From NCBI RefSeq assembly GCF_000423645.1, contig NZ_AUIJ01000001.1, positions 411,854 to 475,853 on the forward strand: DNA of 64,000 bases, read 5' to 3'. This document shows positions 34,787 to 47,541 of this stretch, piece by piece (the first letter of the stretch is position 1; each line of letters opens with the position of its first letter). The position numbers and the translations under genes are program-made. The DNA comes from Sediminimonas qiaohouensis DSM 21189. Lineage in GTDB: Bacteria > Pseudomonadota > Alphaproteobacteria > Rhodobacterales > Rhodobacteraceae. The notes under the pieces are model-generated. The model saw only the letters and a list, made by a program, of their open reading frames with translations, was not told where the DNA came from and made no database searches.

Positions 34787-35365
34787 ATGCCCGCACCCGA
34801 TCCCGCCGCGATGGCGTTTCTCCTGTCCCGTCGGTCACGCCCGGCCAAGACGCTGACCGCACCGGGGCCGGATCGCGCGGCGCTTGAGCCGATCCTGCGC
34901 GCGGCCCTGCGCAGCCCCGATCACGGCAAGCTTGAGCCGTGGCGCCTGATCGTGATCGAGCGCGGCGCGCTCGATCGGCTGGCAGCGGCGGCACGGGCGC
35001 GCGGCGCCGCGCTTGGCCTGTCCGAGCGGGACATCGACAAGGGCGCCGGGCAATTTGCGGACAGCCCCCTGACGGTCGCGGTCGTTGCCGCGCCCAAACC
35101 GTCCGACAAGGTCCCCGAGATCGAGCAGTTGAATTCCGCCGCCGCCGTGTGTTTATCGCTTCTGAACGCGGCGCTCGCGTCAGGTTGGGGGGCGAACTGG
35201 CTCACCGGCTGGCCCGCCCATGATTCGCTGTTCCTGACCGAATCACTGGGCCTGGCCCCGCACGAAAGGTTAACGGGCTTCGTTCACATCGGCACCGAAA
35301 CAACCACCCCCCCAAACCGCCCCCGCCCCAACCCCAAAGAGGTAGTGACATGGCTTTCGGAGTGA
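34787..35365 (+). CDS. nitroreductase family protein
   Basis: The 192-residue FMN-dependent protein resembles the YdjA type of small nitroreductases: FLLSRRSRPAKTL with the phosphate-binding Arg pair, ALRSPDHGKLEPWRLIVIE, and the later SGWGANWLTGW and HIGTETTTPPNRPRP segments. It reduces quinones or nitro compounds using NAD(P)H, substrate unknown. It follows the deacetylase gene and overlaps the next gene by 16 bases. Confidence 0.9.
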   Translation: MPAPDPAAMAFLLSRRSRPAKTLTAPGPDRAALEPILRAALRSPDHGKLEPWRLIVIERGALDRLAAAARARGAALGLSERDIDKGAGQFADSPLTVAVVAAPKPSDKVPEIEQLNSAAAVCLSLLNAALASGWGANWLTGWPAHDSLFLTESLGLAPHERLTGFVHIGTETTTPPNRPRPNPKEVVTWLSE

Positions 35366-36063
35366 TCCTATCGGCGTTCATGCGCACGCTTGGACAGTTG
35401 GGCGATGCGCGCTTTCGTAGGGTTCTGCTGTTGGGGATCGTCTTGACGCTGGCGCTGCTGGTCGGCGCCAGCGCGGCGGTGTTCGTCCTACTGCGATGGG
35501 CGTTCGGCCCCGAGGTCACTTTGCCCCTGCTCGGCCCGGTCACATGGCTTGGCGATCTACTGAGCTGGACAAGCGTGTTCGCCATGCTGGCGTTGTCGAT
35601 CTTTCTGATGATCCCGGTAGCCTCGGCCATAACATCCATGTTTCTCGAGGATGTCGCGGATGCGGTCGAGGATCGGCACTATGCGCACCTTCCGCCGGCC
35701 AAGCCGGTTCCCTTTGGCGAGGCCCTGCGCGACACGATCGGTTTCCTTGGCGTGTTGATCGGCGCGAACATCATGGCACTGTTTCTTTACGCGATATTCA
35801 GCCCGCTAACGCCGTTCATCTTCTATGGCATGAACGGCTATCTTCTGGGGCGGGAATATTTCACGCTGGTCGCGATGCGCCGCGAGGGCCGCGCGGGCGC
35901 GCGGCAAATGATGCGCGAAAACAGCCTGACGATCTGGGTGGCGGGCATTTTGATGGCTGTGCCGCTGACGATACCGATCATGAACCTGCTTATCCCCATA
36001 CTGGGTGCCGCCAGTTTCACACACATTTATCACGGGCTGCGCAAGGCGGGGAAATCGGCCTAG
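35350..36063 (+). CDS. EI24 / CysZ-like membrane protein
   Basis: A 237-residue integral membrane protein with about four to six hydrophobic spans (VLLLGIVLTLALLVGASAAV, SVFAMLALSIFLMIPVASAI, GVLIGANIMALFLYAIFSPL, LTIWVAGILMAVPLTIPIMN). The block MNGYLLGREYFTLVAMRR is typical of the EI24/CysZ family, in which CysZ imports sulfate in enterobacteria. A sulfate role here is unproven, but the genome makes PAPS (3.2 kb). It overlaps the nitroreductase gene. Confidence 0.85.
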   Translation: MAFGVILSAFMRTLGQLGDARFRRVLLLGIVLTLALLVGASAAVFVLLRWAFGPEVTLPLLGPVTWLGDLLSWTSVFAMLALSIFLMIPVASAITSMFLEDVADAVEDRHYAHLPPAKPVPFGEALRDTIGFLGVLIGANIMALFLYAIFSPLTPFIFYGMNGYLLGREYFTLVAMRREGRAGARQMMRENSLTIWVAGILMAVPLTIPIMNLLIPILGAASFTHIYHGLRKAGKSA

Positions 36064-36079
36064 CACATGCGGCCAAGCC

Positions 36080-36358
36080 TCAGCCCGCAGGCCCGCCCAT
36101 GCGGTTGAACATGTCGATATCGCGGATCGATATGACGCCCGACAAGATGATCGCCGCGATCACTGCCCAGATGACGAAGGCGACCACGGTCGTGATGATC
36201 GCCTTTTTCTTGAGCTGGTGAACCGCCGGGGCGCCCGCGTGGGTTCCTGGGACAACTTCGCCGTCCTCGCCTTGGGTTTTCAGGCGTATCGGGATGGCGA
36301 CGAAAAACGTCATGAACCAGATCACTGCATAAAGGACTATGCCCGATGTAATACCCAT
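36080..36358 (-). CDS. DUF1467 family membrane protein
   Basis: The 92-residue protein has two membrane spans (IVLYAVIWFMTFFVAIPIRL near the N-terminus and IITTVVAFVIWAVIAAIILS in the C-terminal half) around a short loop with TQGEDGEVVPGTHAGAP. This is the alphaproteobacterial DUF1467 pattern; the function is unknown. It overlaps the methylmalonyl-CoA epimerase stop by one base, an association common in the group. Confidence 0.88.
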   Translation of the reverse strand: MGITSGIVLYAVIWFMTFFVAIPIRLKTQGEDGEVVPGTHAGAPAVHQLKKKAIITTVVAFVIWAVIAAIILSGVISIRDIDMFNRMGGPAG

Positions 36359-36762
36359 CAGACCTGCTCCAGCTCGATCAAGCAGCCTTGGAAATCCTTT
36401 GGGTGCAGGAATAGCACCGGCTTCCCATGCGCACCGATCTTCGGCTCGCCGCTGCCCAGGACGCGCGCACCGCTTTGCAAAAGCTGATCGCGCGCCGCCG
36501 AGATGTCCTCCACCTCATAGCACATGTGGTGAATACCGCCCGCCGGGTTCTTGTCCAGGAACCCGTTGATCGGGCTGTCATCGCCAAGCGGGTAAAGCAG
36601 CTCGATCTTGGTGTTGGGCAGTTCGATGAAAACCACGGTCACCCCGTGATCGGGTTCATCCTGCGGCGCGCCCACCTTTGCGCCAAGGGCGCCGCGATAT
36701 TGCTCCATCGCCGCCTCAAGGTCCGGGACGGCGATTGCGACATGGTTCAGGCGGCCGATCAT
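36358..36762 (-). CDS. mce: methylmalonyl-CoA epimerase
   Basis: This 134-residue vicinal-oxygen-chelate protein interconverts (R)- and (S)-methylmalonyl-CoA in propionate and ethylmalonyl-CoA metabolism. The start IGRLNHVAIAVPDLEAAM carries the first metal His. AGGIHHMCYEVEDISAA has the second, and the C-terminal GCLIELEQ has the Glu. AAGGAG precedes the ATG at 36762. It is followed by DUF1467. Confidence 0.94.
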   Translation of the reverse strand: MIGRLNHVAIAVPDLEAAMEQYRGALGAKVGAPQDEPDHGVTVVFIELPNTKIELLYPLGDDSPINGFLDKNPAGGIHHMCYEVEDISAARDQLLQSGARVLGSGEPKIGAHGKPVLFLHPKDFQGCLIELEQV

Positions 36763-36869
36763 GGCAGGCTCCTTACGTGACGATTTCGTTGCCCTTGTTA
36801 TGGGGCGGCGGGCGCCACAGGACAAGCGGACACATCCGCGCCCCTTGAAGCGATCCGCGCCGCCGCCAC

Positions 36870-40160
<3,291 letters not shown>

Positions 40161-40357
40161 GGGGCAACCTCTTGTTTCATGCGGGCAGCATCAAACGGAG
40201 GGCTGACTCGCCCCCCGTCGCAAATTGTCGTGGGTTATATCTTTCTGCAGCGCCGGTTCAAGGCGCAAATTCATCCCAATGTGCCGGGTTTGCCGGTTGC
40301 ACGCGGCGCAATCAGGACGTAGCCGCAAGTGCACGATATCGCACGGTGGGGGCGGCC

Positions 40358-41491
40358 ATGTCCAAAGGCATGATCATGTTCGACGAGGGGCTGCTGCAAG
40401 GCGGGTCCGTCTTTGCATCGCCGCGCGATGTCATCCGTGCCGACACCCCCGACGAGTTGCCCGCCGCCTGGGCCGCAATGGAGCGGGCGCGTAGCAGCGG
40501 GCTATGGCTGGCCGGTTACATCAGCTACGAGGCGGGATACGCCACCGAGGCACGGCTGGCGCCTCTGATGCCCGCGCGGCGCGATCTGCCGCTCGTGCAG
40601 GTGGGCGTGTTCGACGCGCCCGAACCGGCGGCGAGGTATCCGCTACCGACTTCCCCGGCAGAGCTCAGCCCTACGGTACCGGAATGGGATCTGGGGACAT
40701 ATTCGCACGCTTTCGACAAAGTTCAGGCGAGGATCAGCGCCGGCGACACCTATCAGGTCAACCTAACCTTTCCGATGCATGCGCATGCCACGGGTGACCC
40801 ACTGGCGCTCTATGCGCGGCTGCGTGCGCGTCAGCCCGTCGGGCATGGCGCCTATGTCGATCTTGGCGGGCCGGCGATCCTGTCGCGCTCGCCCGAATTG
40901 TTCTTTCGCATCGATTCGGATGGCTGGATCGAAACACGCCCCATGAAGGGCACCGTGGCGCGCGGCAAGGACAAGGCCGAAGATAGCTCCCGGCGTGATT
41001 GGCTGGAGGCATCCGAGAAGAACCGCGCGGAAAACCTTATGATCGTGGACCTGCTGCGCAACGACATCTCCCGCGTGGCAGAGCCCGGATCGGTGCGGGT
41101 ACCGGCGCTGTTCACCATCGAGTCCTATGCCACCGTCCACCAGATGACATCGCTTGTGCGCGCACGTGTGCACACGCGGCTGGGGCTGGCCGATCTGATG
41201 ACGGCACTGTTTCCCTGCGGGTCGGTCACGGGCGCCCCCAAGATCAGGGCGATGCAGATCATCTCGGAACTGGAACTCCACGCGCGCGATGTCTATTGTG
41301 GGGCCATCGGGTGGGTTGCACCAAGCGGGCAGATGTCGTTCAACGTCGCGATCCGCACCATGGTCGTGTGGCCCGATGGACAGGTCCGTTTCAACGTAGG
41401 GGGCGGTGTCGTGCATGACAGCACCGCCATAGCCGAATATGAGGAAGCGCTATGGAAAGCGCGTTTCGCGACACTTTCCCCGATGGGCTGA
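40358..41491 (+). CDS. pabB: aminodeoxychorismate synthase component I
   Basis: The 377-residue chorismate-binding enzyme provides the amination step toward p-aminobenzoate and folate. Signatures: WIETRPMKGTVARGKDKAED, NRAENLMIVDLLRNDISRVA, and FPCGSVTGAPKIRAMQIISE, with a closing VGGGVVHDSTAIAEYEEAL. It is shorter than TrpE and lacks its feedback-site N-terminal motif. The pabC-like gene overlaps its 3' end by 40 bases, which supports assignment to PabB instead of anthranilate synthase. Confidence 0.9.
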   Translation: MSKGMIMFDEGLLQGGSVFASPRDVIRADTPDELPAAWAAMERARSSGLWLAGYISYEAGYATEARLAPLMPARRDLPLVQVGVFDAPEPAARYPLPTSPAELSPTVPEWDLGTYSHAFDKVQARISAGDTYQVNLTFPMHAHATGDPLALYARLRARQPVGHGAYVDLGGPAILSRSPELFFRIDSDGWIETRPMKGTVARGKDKAEDSSRRDWLEASEKNRAENLMIVDLLRNDISRVAEPGSVRVPALFTIESYATVHQMTSLVRARVHTRLGLADLMTALFPCGSVTGAPKIRAMQIISELELHARDVYCGAIGWVAPSGQMSFNVAIRTMVVWPDGQVRFNVGGGVVHDSTAIAEYEEALWKARFATLSPMG

Positions 41492-42102
41492 GCACAGACT
41501 TCAGGGTGATCGAGACGCTCGGCCATGCGCCGGGCGACTGCGTGCGCCGGCTTGATCGGCATCTGGACCGAATGACGCAAACCTGTGCCAGGTTGGGCAT
41601 TGCCTTTGACCGCGAACAGGCGGCGCATCTGCTTGCGGGTGTTTCCGGGTCACAGCCGCTACGCCTGCGGTTGGCGGTGGCGCCCGATGGCAAGATTGCT
41701 TTGCAACAGGCGGCCATGCCCCCTGCCCGCCAAAGTTGGCGAGTGGCAATCGCGCCCGACACAGTATGGTCCGGCGATCCATGGCTGAGCGTAAAGACCA
41801 CGCAGCGCGCGCTTTACGATCATTGGCGCGCGGCCATGCCCGCCGGCATTGATGAGATGTTGTTTTGCAACGAGACGGGCGCGCTTTGCGAAGGCACGAT
41901 CACCAACTTGTTTGTCGAAACCGAGGATGGTCTGCTGACGCCGCCGCGATCGAGCGGGGTGCTGCCGGGCGTGTTGCGCCAGGAGCTACTGGAGGGAGGC
42001 CGGGCGCGCGTGGCGGCTCTGCACCCCCGCGACCTGCATCATGCACAGGCGATATGGCTTGGCAATTCGCTGCGTGGTCTCATCCGGGCGGAGCTGGCCT
42101 GA
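41452..42102 (+). CDS. pabC: aminodeoxychorismate lyase-type class IV aminotransferase
   Basis: The 216-residue PLP enzyme of fold type IV has its catalytic Lys at K115 in LSVKTTQRALYDHW. The EMLFCNETGALCEGTITNLF block is typical of the class, and RSSGVLPGVLRQELL closes the active site. It would release pyruvate and p-aminobenzoate from aminodeoxychorismate made by the overlapping pabB product. The chain is a little short compared with E. coli PabC (269). A function in branched-chain or D-amino-acid transamination is less likely given its neighbour. Confidence 0.85.
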   Translation: MESAFRDTFPDGLSTDFRVIETLGHAPGDCVRRLDRHLDRMTQTCARLGIAFDREQAAHLLAGVSGSQPLRLRLAVAPDGKIALQQAAMPPARQSWRVAIAPDTVWSGDPWLSVKTTQRALYDHWRAAMPAGIDEMLFCNETGALCEGTITNLFVETEDGLLTPPRSSGVLPGVLRQELLEGGRARVAALHPRDLHHAQAIWLGNSLRGLIRAELA

Positions 42103-42111
42103 ACGCACCGC

Positions 42112-43356
42112 TTACCCCGCTGCGGCCCCGGAAACCGGCTGCGTCGCTTGGCCGGAGTTTACGCGATAGAGATAGTCGCGCGTCAGCGGTACGCTGTCTT
42201 GTACCTTGGACAGCTGGAACTGGAACACCACCTGCCGGTTCAGGCGGAACGTCAGTTCGCTCGCGACGAGGTAATAGCGCCACATCCGGCAGAAACGGTC
42301 ATCGTAAAGGGCGCGGGCCTTGTCGATATTCGCCATGAACCGATCATACCAATGCCGCAAGGTTTCCGCGTAGTGCAGGCGCCAGATCTCTATATCGGTG
42401 GCATACATGTCCTGCCGCTCAATATGCGGAACGACCTCGGACATCGCGGGAACATAACCGCCGGGGAAGATGTACTTGGCGATCCACGGGCTCGTGATCC
42501 CCGGGGGCGCCGAGCGGCCAATCGTGTGGATCAGCGCGATGCCGGTATCGGTCAACCGCTCGCGCACGTTTTGAAAATACTCGGCGTAGTGTGGAATCCC
42601 GACATGCTCGAACATACCCACTGATACAACGCGATCAAACTGCCCTTCGACCTCTCGGTAATCCGTCAGTCGAAAATCGACGCGGTCGCTCAACCCGGCC
42701 TTTTGAGCCCGCTCGGTGGCAAGGGCATGCTGCTCGCGCGACAAGGTCACGCCGGTCACGCGCGCACCGAAATCGCGCGCCAGCGTCAGGGCCATACCGC
42801 CCCAGCCACAGCCGATATCCAGAACGCGCATGCCCGGCTCAATCAATAGCTTGCCCGCGATATGCGCCTTCTTGGCCTCTTGCGCCTGGTCCAGCGTCAT
42901 GCCGGGCCGCGGGAAATAGGCACAGGAATACTGCCGGTCCTCGTCCAGGAACAGGTCATACAACTCGCGCGACAGATCGTAGTGATGCGCCACATTGCTG
43001 CGCGCCCGCGGCATCGGATTGAATTGCGCCAATCGGCGCAGGGCGTGGCGCCCCATTTGAAAGGGTCGCTGAAACCAGGGCATCCCCTGCTGCGCGATAT
43101 TGCGGATCACCAGGTCCAGAAACCCGTGCAGATCATCGTTTTCGATGATCAACTGCCCGTCCATATAGGCCTCGCTCACGGCCATATCCGGCGACAGGAT
43201 GATGCGCCGCGGCAAATTCGGGTCCTTCAGCGTAATGTGCACCTTCTCACCGGCGCCATCTCCGTAGCTGCGAGTTTGACCATCAGCATCGGTAATCGCC
43301 AGATTACCCTCGCGAATGACATGGCTGAGAAGCCGATCAAAAGCCCCTGTCCACAT
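42112..43356 (-). CDS. cfa: cyclopropane-fatty-acyl-phospholipid synthase family
   Basis: The 414-residue enzyme adds a methylene from SAM to unsaturated acyl chains of membrane lipids. The SAM site is MRVLDIGCGWGGMALTLARD (about residues 173-192). VVSVGMFEHVGIPHYAEYF and IFPGGYVPAMSEV are family motifs. The N-terminal 100 residues form the lipid-binding part (ILSPDMAVSEAYMDGQLIIE). It is convergent with pabC (9-base gap) and divergent from aspS. Confidence 0.93.
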   Translation of the reverse strand: MWTGAFDRLLSHVIREGNLAITDADGQTRSYGDGAGEKVHITLKDPNLPRRIILSPDMAVSEAYMDGQLIIENDDLHGFLDLVIRNIAQQGMPWFQRPFQMGRHALRRLAQFNPMPRARSNVAHHYDLSRELYDLFLDEDRQYSCAYFPRPGMTLDQAQEAKKAHIAGKLLIEPGMRVLDIGCGWGGMALTLARDFGARVTGVTLSREQHALATERAQKAGLSDRVDFRLTDYREVEGQFDRVVSVGMFEHVGIPHYAEYFQNVRERLTDTGIALIHTIGRSAPPGITSPWIAKYIFPGGYVPAMSEVVPHIERQDMYATDIEIWRLHYAETLRHWYDRFMANIDKARALYDDRFCRMWRYYLVASELTFRLNRQVVFQFQLSKVQDSVPLTRDYLYRVNSGQATQPVSGAAAG

Positions 43357-43581
43357 GGTTCATCCCCTTCTTGCGCCCACTTCAAACGCCTGCCCGATGA
43401 TCCACACCCCTGCCCCCCTTGATCGGGAAGCATTTTTGTTAAAGGGAATCTTGACCAAAAATCCCCCACTTGTAAACGGTTTCAAGCCATGCCCCGGCCG
43501 CACCCTTGACTTTGTCCGCGCGGCAAGGTGTATCGGCGCGGACGCATTCAAGCCCCGCGACCGGGGATCAGAGAGGACATC

Positions 43582-45360
43582 ATGCACAGCTATCGCAGCC
43601 ATACCTGCGCCGATTTGACCAAGTCGCATGTCGGCGAAACCGTTCGCCTGTCGGGTTGGGTGCATCGCATCCGGGATCACGGCGGCCTTCTGTTCATCGA
43701 CCTGCGCGATCACTACGGAATGACGCAGGTGCTGTGCGACCCCGACAGTTCCGTATTCGCCGCCGCGGAAGAACTGCGTTCGGAATGGTGCATCCGTATC
43801 GACGGCGAAGTGAAGGCCCGCGATGCGGATCTGGTCAACCCCAAGATCCCCACCGGCGAGATCGAGGTATACATCCGCGATCTCGAAGTGCTCAGCGCAG
43901 CGGCCGAGTTGCCGCTCCAGGTGTTCGGCGATCAGGAATACCCCGAGGAAACCCGCCTGCGCTATCGTTACCTGGACCTGCGCCGCGAAGCAATGCAGGA
44001 GAACATGAAGCTGCGTAGCGATGTCGTCGCCTCTCTCCGCCGCCGCATGTGGGATCAGGGGTTTCGCGAATACCAGACCCCGATCATCACCGCGTCCAGC
44101 CCCGAAGGCGCGCGCGACTTTCTCGTGCCGTCGCGCCTGCACCCGGGCCGGTTCTACGCGTTGCCGCAGGCGCCGCAGCAGTTCAAGCAGCTGATCATGG
44201 TGTCGGGCTTCGACAAGTATTTCCAGATCGCACCGTGCTTTCGCGATGAAGACCCGCGTGCCGACCGTTCACCGACCGATTTCTACCAGCTCGACATGGA
44301 AATGTCCTTCGCCACGCAGCAAGACGTGTTCGACACCATCCAGCCGGTGATCCAGGGCGTGTTCGAAGAGTTTGCCAAGGGCCGCCGCGTCGATACCGAG
44401 TGGCAGCAGATCAGCTACCGCGACGCCGCGCTGTGGTATGGCACGGACAAGCCGGACCTGCGCAACCCGATCAAGATGCAGGACGTGAGCGAGCATTTTC
44501 GCGGCTCGGGCTTTGCCATCTTCGCCAAGCTGCTGGAACAGGATGGCACGCAAATCCGCGCCATCCCCGCGCCGGGGGGCGGCAGCCGCAAGTTCTGCGA
44601 CCGCATGAACGCGTTCGCCCAGAAAGAGGGCCTGCCGGGGATGGGGTATATCTTCTGGCGCGATCAGGGCGACGGCATGGAAGCCGCCGGCCCGCTGGCC
44701 AAAAACATCGGCCCCGAGCGGACCGAGGCGATCCGCCAGCAACTTGACCTTGGCGTGGGCGACGCGGCGTTTTTCCTGGGTGGCAAGCCCAAGGCGTTCG
44801 AGCCCGTCGCCGCCAAGGCGCGCGACGTCATCGGCGCCGAGCAGGGCCTGACCGATACCGAGCGGTTCGCCTTTGCCTGGATCGTCGATTTCCCGATCTT
44901 CGAGCGGGACGAGGAAACCGGCGTCATCGACTTTGAACACAACCCGTTTTCCATGCCGCAAGGCGGGATGGAGGCGCTTGAAGGCGATCCGCTGGAGGTG
45001 CTGGGGTTCCAGTATGACCTGAGCTGCAACGGTTCGGAACTGGTATCGGGCGCCGTGCGAAACCATCGCCCCGACATCATGTTCAAGGCGTTCGAGATCG
45101 CCGGCTATGGCGAGGACGAGGTGCGCAAGCGGTTCGGCGCGATGGTCAACGCCTTCCAATACGGCGCCCCCCCGCATGGGGGCTGCGCCGCCGGGATCGA
45201 CCGGATGGTGATGCTGCTGGCTGATCAGTCGAACATCCGCGAGGTCATCATGTTCCCGATGAACCAGCGCGCCGAAGACTTGATGATGAACGCCCCGTCA
45301 GAGGCGTCCAGCGATCAGCTTATGGAACTGTCGCTGCGCGTTATCGAACAGGACAAGTAA
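43582..45360 (+). CDS. aspS: aspartyl-tRNA synthetase
   Basis: The 592-residue class II synthetase has an N-terminal OB anticodon domain ([20 protein letters not shown]). Motif 2 is [19 protein letters not shown], the bacterial GAD insertion lies at about residues 290-410, and motif 3 is [16 protein letters not shown]. The length is that of bacterial-type AspRS. It may be discriminating or not for tRNA-Asn; this cannot be decided here. GAGAGGA precedes the ATG. A GC-rich hairpin follows the stop. Confidence 0.97.
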   Translation: MHSYRSHTCADLTKSHVGETVRLSGWVHRIRDHGGLLFIDLRDHYGMTQVLCDPDSSVFAAAEELRSEWCIRIDGEVKARDADLVNPKIPTGEIEVYIRDLEVLSAAAELPLQVFGDQEYPEETRLRYRYLDLRREAMQENMKLRSDVVASLRRRMWDQGFREYQTPIITASSPEGARDFLVPSRLHPGRFYALPQAPQQFKQLIMVSGFDKYFQIAPCFRDEDPRADRSPTDFYQLDMEMSFATQQDVFDTIQPVIQGVFEEFAKGRRVDTEWQQISYRDAALWYGTDKPDLRNPIKMQDVSEHFRGSGFAIFAKLLEQDGTQIRAIPAPGGGSRKFCDRMNAFAQKEGLPGMGYIFWRDQGDGMEAAGPLAKNIGPERTEAIRQQLDLGVGDAAFFLGGKPKAFEPVAAKARDVIGAEQGLTDTERFAFAWIVDFPIFERDEETGVIDFEHNPFSMPQGGMEALEGDPLEVLGFQYDLSCNGSELVSGAVRNHRPDIMFKAFEIAGYGEDEVRKRFGAMVNAFQYGAPPHGGCAAGIDRMVMLLADQSNIREVIMFPMNQRAEDLMMNAPSEASSDQLMELSLRVIEQDK

Positions 45361-45366
45361 CAAGAC

Positions 45367-45394
45367 GCGCGCCGCGCCTGAGGGTGCGGCGCGC
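45367..45394. terminator. hairpin between convergent aspS and KAS III genes
   Basis: GCGCGCCGC (45367-45375) and GCGGCGCGC (45386-45394) form a perfect 9-bp stem with a 10-base loop. It abuts the stop codon of the minus-strand gene. No T-run is present, so it may be a weak bidirectional or Rho-assisted terminator. Confidence 0.45.
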
Positions 45395-46516
45395 TCAGGC
45401 CCGCTCCACCAGGACCGAGCCCACGGAATACCCCGCCCCGAACGAGCAGATCAGTCCGATATCGCCTGCCACCAGGTCATCGGAGTTCTGCGAGAACGCG
45501 ATGATCGACCCGGCCGAGGACGTGTTGGCGTAATCCTGCAGGATATTGGGTTGCTCGCCCGGCTCGGGCACCCGGCCCAGCACCTTGCGCCCGATCATGT
45601 CATTCATGCCCTTGTTGGCCTGATGCAGCCACAGCCGGCGAATGTCGTCCGCGGCGACGCCCTCATCATGCAGGTGCGCACCGATATGGGCCGATACCAT
45701 CGGCACCACCTCCTTGAATACCTTGCGCCCGTTTTGCATGAACTGCATATCGCGCCGATCGGCCATGCCATCTGGGCGGGTGCGGCGCAAGAAACCGTTG
45801 TTGTTGCGGATGTTGTTGGAAAACTCCGTCGCACAGCGGGTCGAGCGGACAAGGAAATGCGCGCCCTGCGCCTCCTCCGCCCGCTCGATCACGGTGGCGG
45901 TGCAGACGTCGCCAAAGATGAAATGGCAGTCGCGGTCGCGCCATTCTAGGTGGCCGGACGTGATCTCGGGGTTGACCACGATTGCCCGGCGCACCGATCC
46001 GGTGCGGATCATGTCGGCTGCGGCCTGTATCCCGAAGGTGGCCGACGAACAGGCCACGTTCACATCGAACGCAAAGCCCCCTGCGCCCAGCTCCTTCTGG
46101 ATTTCGATGGCGATGGCGGGATAGGCCCGCTCCATGTTCGAGGCGGCGCAAATGACAAGGTCGATCTCGGCGCCCCTGCGCCCGGCCTGTGCAAGGGCGT
46201 TACTGCACGCCTCCATCGCGATCTCGGTCATCAGGCCCGGCTCTTCATCGCTGCGCTGTCGGAAATGCGGATACATCCGGTGGGGGTCCAGAATCCCCTC
46301 TTTTTCAAGAACGTGGCGCTGCTCTATCCCCGATGCCTTGAGGATAAACCCGGTCGAGGAATGCTCCATAGGCTCCATCTCGCCCGCGGCGATGGCCTCG
46401 GCGTTGCGCGCGTTCATCAGGTCGGCATAGGCATTGAACGCCTCGACCAGTTCGGCGTTGGTAATAACCTCGGGCGGGGTGAACACGCCGCTGCCTGTGA
46501 TGGCGGGTTGATGCAT
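45395..46516 (-). CDS. beta-ketoacyl-ACP synthase III, PA3286-like
   Basis: The 373-residue thiolase-fold condensing enzyme has the Cys-His-Asn triad of KAS III: C156 in VNVACSSATFG, the His in LWLHQANKGMND, and the Asn in YANTSSAGSI. The opening TGSGVFTPPEVITNAELVEA and the ERAYPAIAIEIQKELGA and ITSGHLEWRDRDCHFIFGD blocks resemble Pseudomonas PA3286 much more than E. coli FabH. PA3286 condenses octanoyl-CoA with malonyl-ACP, shunting beta-oxidation intermediates into synthesis. The same reaction is inferred here. It lies 72 bases after the 2-hydroxyacid dehydrogenase gene. Confidence 0.88.
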   Translation of the reverse strand: MHQPAITGSGVFTPPEVITNAELVEAFNAYADLMNARNAEAIAAGEMEPMEHSSTGFILKASGIEQRHVLEKEGILDPHRMYPHFRQRSDEEPGLMTEIAMEACSNALAQAGRRGAEIDLVICAASNMERAYPAIAIEIQKELGAGGFAFDVNVACSSATFGIQAAADMIRTGSVRRAIVVNPEITSGHLEWRDRDCHFIFGDVCTATVIERAEEAQGAHFLVRSTRCATEFSNNIRNNNGFLRRTRPDGMADRRDMQFMQNGRKVFKEVVPMVSAHIGAHLHDEGVAADDIRRLWLHQANKGMNDMIGRKVLGRVPEPGEQPNILQDYANTSSAGSIIAFSQNSDDLVAGDIGLICSFGAGYSVGSVLVERA

Positions 46517-46587
46517 GGGAAAGCTCCGTCAACTGGTGATGTTCCAGATCACCCAACCACGCCGCGCAGGTCAAGGCCGCGACCGTT

Positions 46588-47541
46588 TCAAACCCGGTTC
46601 GGCGGCTCTTTTCCCTCGAAAAACGCGCTCAGGTTGTCCAACGCCATGCGTCCCATCGCCTCGCGCACTTCCAATGCGGCGGTCCCCAGATGCGGCAGCA
46701 GCGTGACATTGTCGGCCACGCGCAGCGCCTCGGGCACGGTTGGCTCGTGCTCATACACATCCAGCCCCGCGCCAGCGATCTCGCCAGCCTGCAGCGCTTC
46801 GATCAGGGCGGCCTCGTCCACCACGTCACCGCGCGAGATATTGACCAGATGCGCGCTCGGTTTCATCGCCGACAACACGTCCCGGCCAATCAGGTGATGC
46901 GTCTCGGCGCCACCCGGCGTCGCGATCACCACCACATCGGCCCGGGCCGCCAGATCATGCAGGCCATCCAGTTGATCGGCGGGGAAATCCACGTCGCGCG
47001 GCGAGCGGTTCACGAAAACAACGTCCATGCCGAACCCGTAGTGGCACCGCCGTGCAATCGCCTGCCCGATGCGGCCCATTCCGACAATACCGACCGTCTT
47101 GCCCGTCAGGTGCAGCCCAAGCATCTGGGTCGGGTGCCACCCTTCCCACCGGCCCGCACGCACAAGCCGCTCGCCCTCGGCCGCGCGGCGCGCGCTCATC
47201 AGCATCAGCGTCATGGCGATATCGGCCGTCGCGTCCGTCACCGCGCCGGGCGTGTTGGTGACGGTAATACCATGCGCCGCGGCGGCCTTGGCGTCGATGT
47301 GATTGTATCCAACCCCGAAATTGGCCAGGATCCGACAACGTGGCGTGTCAAACTCGTCAAGCACCCCGGCATCGAAGGCATCGCCAAGCGTCGGCATCAC
47401 CCCATCATAAAGGGCAAGCGCCGCGCGCATCTCGTAGACGGACATCGGCGCAGTACTGTCGCGTATCTCGGCATCAAAAGCGTCATAGGCCGCGTTGGCA
47501 ACGCTTTCAGGCATCGGGCGCGTGATCAAGACCTTGGGCAT
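46588..47541 (-). CDS. D-2-hydroxyacid dehydrogenase
   Basis: The 317-residue NAD(P)-dependent enzyme has the Rossmann loop TVGIVGMGRIGQAIARR (about residues 140-156). NFGVGYNHIDAKAAAAHGIT, VNISRGDVVDEAALIEAL with the catalytic Arg nearby, and the catalytic His in LLPHLGTAALEVREAM are present. Overall similarity is to the glyoxylate/hydroxypyruvate reductase and D-glycerate dehydrogenase branch, so the substrate is probably a short 2-keto acid. Its ATG overlaps the csaA stop (TGATG). It ends the run ybjN-type, proC, csaA, dehydrogenase. Confidence 0.88.
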   Translation of the reverse strand: MPKVLITRPMPESVANAAYDAFDAEIRDSTAPMSVYEMRAALALYDGVMPTLGDAFDAGVLDEFDTPRCRILANFGVGYNHIDAKAAAAHGITVTNTPGAVTDATADIAMTLMLMSARRAAEGERLVRAGRWEGWHPTQMLGLHLTGKTVGIVGMGRIGQAIARRCHYGFGMDVVFVNRSPRDVDFPADQLDGLHDLAARADVVVIATPGGAETHHLIGRDVLSAMKPSAHLVNISRGDVVDEAALIEALQAGEIAGAGLDVYEHEPTVPEALRVADNVTLLPHLGTAALEVREAMGRMALDNLSAFFEGKEPPNRV

